Shown in pieces: positions 5,897 through 6,437 of a DNA stretch of 6,437 bases. A program made the position numbers and the translations under genes. The stretch comes from Kiritimatiellia bacterium (lineage in GTDB: Bacteria > Verrucomicrobiota > Kiritimatiellia > RFP12 > UBA1067), in contig JAFRNO010000709.1 of the NCBI GenBank assembly GCA_017430155.1, positions 1 through 6,437 of the forward strand. Reading direction: 5' to 3'. The notes under the pieces were generated by a model. That model was not told the origin of the DNA. It did no database searches and was given only the letters and a program-made list of their open reading frames with translations. Numbering within the stretch: the stretch's first letter is position 1; each line of letters begins with the position of its first letter.

Positions 5897-6437
5897 TCAG
5901 TCAGCTGGTTGGAAGGACGTTTCGTTCGTCAGCAGCAACGCGTCCACCTTCGCGCCGTCCTCACGCGTGTGCAGGGTCAGCACCACGGGACCTTTCGGCA
6001 GCGCGACGTCGACGGGGAACTCACGCCACGTCCACGTGCGTGCCTGCCCGAGGTGCCACTCCGTGCGCGGCAGCACGACCGGACCGCGCGTACCAGACCG
6101 CGCGAAGTCCCCGACGTTCGCGGAAACCATGAAGGAGTCGTCCTCGGGCGTCGGCGCGAGCACGCGTCCCCACAGACGGTACGTACCCGCGTCCTTCACC
6201 TCCAGCTGCCAGGACACGCTGCCGGGTCCCGACCCACGTCCGCCCAGCTCGCCGGGCGTCCACACGTACGCCCCGCCACGCGCGGCATTGTCCTTTGCGA
6301 TGCACATCTTCGGCGCGACCACGCCCTTCTCCGCCTCCCAGCACGCAGAATGCAGTTTCTGCACATAGATGCGGTTCGCCTCCATCTCCTTCTTCATTCG
6401 TTCGAGTTCCGCCCGGTATTCCGCAAGGCCCGGCACG
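5897..6437 (-). CDS. C-terminal part of a protein with a CBM6/35-like carbohydrate-binding domain (5' end beyond the window)
   Basis: A minus-strand frame enters from the right edge and ends at TGA (5897-5899), giving 179 visible residues. A GTG near the edge (6434-6436) is more likely an internal valine than a start, because no signal peptide or ribosome site is visible. Residues about 4-28 form a charged amphipathic helix (LAEYRAELERMKKEMEANR). The rest is a beta-sandwich: CWEAEKG at 32-38 and ARGGAYVW at 52-59 are the opening strands of CBM6/CBM35-type domains (the EAE and ASGG-YV pattern). These are followed by AGTYRLWGRVLAPTPEDDSF (83-102), tryptophans at 135 and 137, and a closing REDGAKVDALLLT (158-170). 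A GH115 C-terminal-like domain is an alternative assignment with a related fold. Such modules sit at the end of secreted glycosidases, lyases or surface proteins; the catalytic part, if any, is outside the window. The helix before the sandwich may be a linker from that upstream domain. The next gene on the strand begins 165 bp downstream. Confidence 0.87.
   Translation of the reverse strand, partial: VPGLAEYRAELERMKKEMEANRIYVQKLHSACWEAEKGVVAPKMCIAKDNAARGGAYVWTPGELGGRGSGPGSVSWQLEVKDAGTYRLWGRVLAPTPEDDSFMVSANVGDFARSGTRGPVVLPRTEWHLGQARTWTWREFPVDVALPKGPVVLTLHTREDGAKVDALLLTNETSFQPAD

Overview
The window is GC-rich with G/C-dominated third codon positions. It reads as chromosome from a bacterium that exports many large beta-helix and carbohydrate-binding proteins. 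The style of the beta-helix protein (GH28/pectate-lyase-like fold with a Planctomycetes/Lentisphaerae flavour), the CBM6/35-like module and the tandem GAATACACG palindrome together suggest the Planctomycetes-Verrucomicrobia-Lentisphaerae-Kiritimatiellae group, perhaps a gut or sediment member. This taxonomic guess is inference from sequence style only.

All four supported genes lie on the minus strand, so the window is read from right to left. (1) 5897-6437 is the 3' end of a gene whose visible product is a short charged helix followed by a CBM6/35-like beta-sandwich domain. (2) 5732-5896 is an AT-richer intergenic gap dominated by a long imperfect palindrome built of 9-bp tandem units. It probably ends the upstream transcript, and the promoter of the next genes probably lies in or beside it. 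(3) 2783-5731 is a full-length M16C metalloprotease of the presequence-protease (PreP/falcilysin) type with a predicted export signal. (4) 762-2786 is a secreted right-handed parallel beta-helix protein whose ATG overlaps the protease stop codon (ATGA). (5) 1-726 is the 5' part of a secreted protein with two apparent beta-sandwich domains. It begins 35 bp after the beta-helix gene and runs off the left edge.

Genes 3-5 look like one transcription unit, protease then beta-helix protein then beta-sandwich protein, each with its own export signal. The simplest reading is a small set of envelope or secreted proteins, with the polysaccharide side carried by the beta-helix protein and the CBM-like modules, and peptide clearance by the M16C enzyme. 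The substrate of the beta-helix protein cannot be read from the sequence. No RNA genes, CRISPR arrays, transposases, phage genes or defence genes were found. I see no clear new system. The points most worth a second look are the hairpin-forming stretch inside the beta-helix coding sequence, the intergenic palindrome, and the exported PreP-like protease coupled to a beta-helix protein.
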